From positions 1,277,062-1,341,061 of the forward strand of contig NW_003314311.1 of NCBI RefSeq assembly GCF_000143415.4: a stretch of 64,000 nt of DNA, given 5' to 3'. The stretch comes from Selaginella moellendorffii (Eukaryota; Streptophyta; Lycopodiopsida; Selaginellales; Selaginellaceae). Shown piece by piece: positions 62,230-64,000 of this stretch (position 1 is the first letter of the stretch; every line of letters begins with the position of its first letter). A program made the position numbers and the translations under genes. The notes beneath the pieces are model-generated. The model searched no databases. It worked only from the letters and a program-made list of their open reading frames with translations, and was not told where the DNA came from.

Positions 62230-62904
62230 AAATATATGAAGCAGCAAAATTATTATAAAATAAAAAAAAGTAATAATTTTACAAAACTGAAAAGAATCAC
62301 TTAATATACATCAAAGTGTAAACTTCACACTGATGTTTACACAAAAAAAAAATGTTTAAATTTCTAGAATGGATTGAAACATGCAGAATCTTTTAGATTT
62401 CTAAGACAATTTTGCTGGCACTCTCATATTCACTTTGAGTTTCTATATTCTTTTATGCTTACAATAGAGCAAAAACCAGTGTCTGTTTGGTCTGTATATT
62501 TTTGGATCAAGGTCTTGGCCTTTGAAGCTATTAAAGTTTTGATGTAATAAATTTTTTATATCGGCTTATTTGTAGCACATGTTCTTATGCATAACCGACC
62601 CTCTGTTCCGGAGGAGGTGTTAATCGGTTTTATATTTCCGATTTATTTCTTTATTTTGTTTGATTTATGCTAAAATGTGAAAGATGATCAGGTCATGATT
62701 GGGAGGGATGCTGCTAAAAGACTGGATAGTAACTCTGGATTACACTTCCGGAATGTGTAATAGCTTTTTTTTTTTTTTTGGCTTCTGTCTCTTTGGTGAT
62801 TGGATCAAATGCTTTGGCAAACATTGGCTGTCAGAGTGTTCCATTTGACCTGTCTTGAAATACAGACAAGGGGTCTAAATATGTATCCACGTCTGAATCG
62901 TGTG

Positions 62905-62924
62905 ATCCCCCCATCTGGGGGGAT
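62905..62924. repeat. Short perfect inverted repeat
   Basis: ATCCCCCC and its complement GGGGGGAT flank a 4-nt loop ATCT. It is G/C-rich in an AT-rich flank. The function is unknown. Confidence 0.6.
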
Positions 62925-63692
62925 ACAGAGCAACCTTGACCTTTTGTGAAGGGTTTGAGTTTGAGCATACCTGTTAGGACCCAAAATTATGTATAAGCAA
63001 GGTGAAGCTAGAGGAAACTCTGGTGGAGGCTTGTAGCAATACTAACGTGCAAATCATTTGTCAGACTCGGGTATAGGGCCAAAAGATTAATCAAACCATC
63101 TAGTAATTAGTTCCCTCCAAAGTTTCCCTCAGGATAGCTAGAGCTCATCTACAGAGTTTCATCAGGTAAAGCAAATGATTAGAAGCCTTGGGGGCAAAAT
63201 GCCCTTGACCTATTCTCAAACTTCAAATAGGTGAGATGCTCCATTGAACCCTTCCAAGTAGGGCCATTCTTGGTTAAGCAGATCAACTAGGCCATTTTTG
63301 GTACTTTCATCAAGATCATCCATCATCTTGTATCATGGAAGACAAGGATTAGTAATGCAATCTATCTCTTTTTTTTTGTAAAAGTACAAAGTTAGGATTC
63401 AAGAATGAAATGAGATTTGCATGACTAATACTCACTAGCCAATGTACTCAGGCACATGTCCAGGCTGCACATCAGAAATAACTTCCAAAAACTGAATCTA
63501 AAGAACATGTTTAACTTGATCACTTTCTATTGTTTCATGAATCTAACCATCTGTCCTGTCCTTTTTCTAAGGGGGTGATTAGACATTGGATCAGTTGATC
63601 TCATAAGCGCTACCTAAGCAGAGTCAGTGATTTCCCCTTGCGTCACCATGTTAAGTTCTTGTGCTCTAGCTGTAAAAACTTCCTATAGGCTG

Positions 63693-63735
63693 AGTGTTTG
63701 CTTGGGTCATTTTGAGCTAGACCCAAGCAAACACT
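63693..63735. repeat. Perfect 16-bp hairpin
   Basis: The arm AGTGTTTGCTTGGGTC (63693-63708) is exactly complementary to 63720-63735, with an 11-nt loop. It is too short for a typical plant pre-miRNA. It could be the end of a small foldback element or an RNA structure. Confidence 0.6.
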
Positions 63736-64000
63736 TCGTTGGCACTGCTCATTTTTGTGATGTGCAACAAAGTGGCTATTGATCCTAGTGTGGGCAAAGA
63801 ATCCACATGGCTGTGCTAGCGCACAACCTTGCAGCTGCCCAACCTTGCTTTTTTGTGGATGCGCTCCTGGAGAATGCGGTGGCAGTAGATATAGGTGAGA
63901 AACCCTAGTGTTATGGTCTTTTTTGTCACTTCATACCTTTCGGTGTGAGAAAATCCAACGCTCGCTGCTATGAAGTTGAATAGCTATAGGCTTGTAATTA

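Larger units (their letters stand above)
62230..64000. other. 3' intergenic region, no gene recognised
   Basis: AT-rich flank of the ABCB gene, followed by about 1.3 kb without coding pattern on either strand. It holds two perfect hairpins, at 62905-62924 and 63693-63735. Confidence 0.5.

Overview
The window is plant nuclear DNA and most resembles the genome of the lycophyte Selaginella moellendorffii or a close relative. Introns are very short (mostly 50-100 nt, one of 54 nt) with GT-AG ends. Intron-free PPR editing-factor genes, a PAS-histidine kinase of the type known from bryophytes and lycophytes, and eukaryotic tRNA genes fit this. Species was inferred from gene content and intron style, not from a search.

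Layout. 1-484: 3' end of an inositol polyphosphate 5-phosphatase. 525-604: tRNA-Leu. 1437-4382 (-): PPR-DYW protein. 4469-5018 (+): small membrane protein whose intron holds a 100-N assembly gap. 5104-7352 (+): BPG2/YqeH-type plastid GTPase. 7353-11550: mostly gene-poor, with an imperfect foldback and a direct repeat. 11551-13140 (+): armadillo-repeat protein. 13801-15913 (-): DEAD-box helicase like RH22. 16094-17239 (-): DREB2-type AP2/ERF factor. 18167-19595 (+): RPA32, with a promoter carrying a perfect G-box palindrome and E2F sites. 20012-20085: tRNA-Arg. 20129-24653 (-): PAS-histidine kinase. 24826-28927 (-): MSH5.

29003-37262 is an accessory region. A block made of a membrane-anchored protein gene and a PPR gene is present three times in increasing states of decay. 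Repeated exon-like cassettes lie upstream of two of the PPR copies. A single-exon secreted cyanovirin-N (CVNH) gene sits between blocks two and three. 37483-38646 (+) is a ZHOUPI-like bHLH factor, ending 40 bp from the end of an ISE2-type DExH helicase (38687-42772, -). 42876-45976 (-) is an LRR receptor with a probable pseudokinase.

46690-54300 is a second accessory region. An intact augmin subunit 2 gene (50590-51843, -) has two decayed copies beside it. An unrecognised coiled-coil gene (48164-49350, -) has two decayed relatives on the + strand, and a PPR relic lies between those relatives. The window ends with SDF2 (54489-55663, +), a full-length ABCB transporter (57573-62229, +) and about 1.8 kb without a recognised gene.

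The intact genes are unrelated housekeeping and regulatory genes, not a pathway: DNA replication and meiosis (RPA32, MSH5), organelle RNA and ribosome function (PPR, BPG2, RH22, ISE2), mitosis (AUG2), signalling (PAS-HK, LRR-RLK, DREB, bHLH), ER quality control (SDF2) and transport (ABCB). The least described content is in the two duplication zones, the CVNH gene, the coiled-coil family and the spliced gene at 36550-37262.
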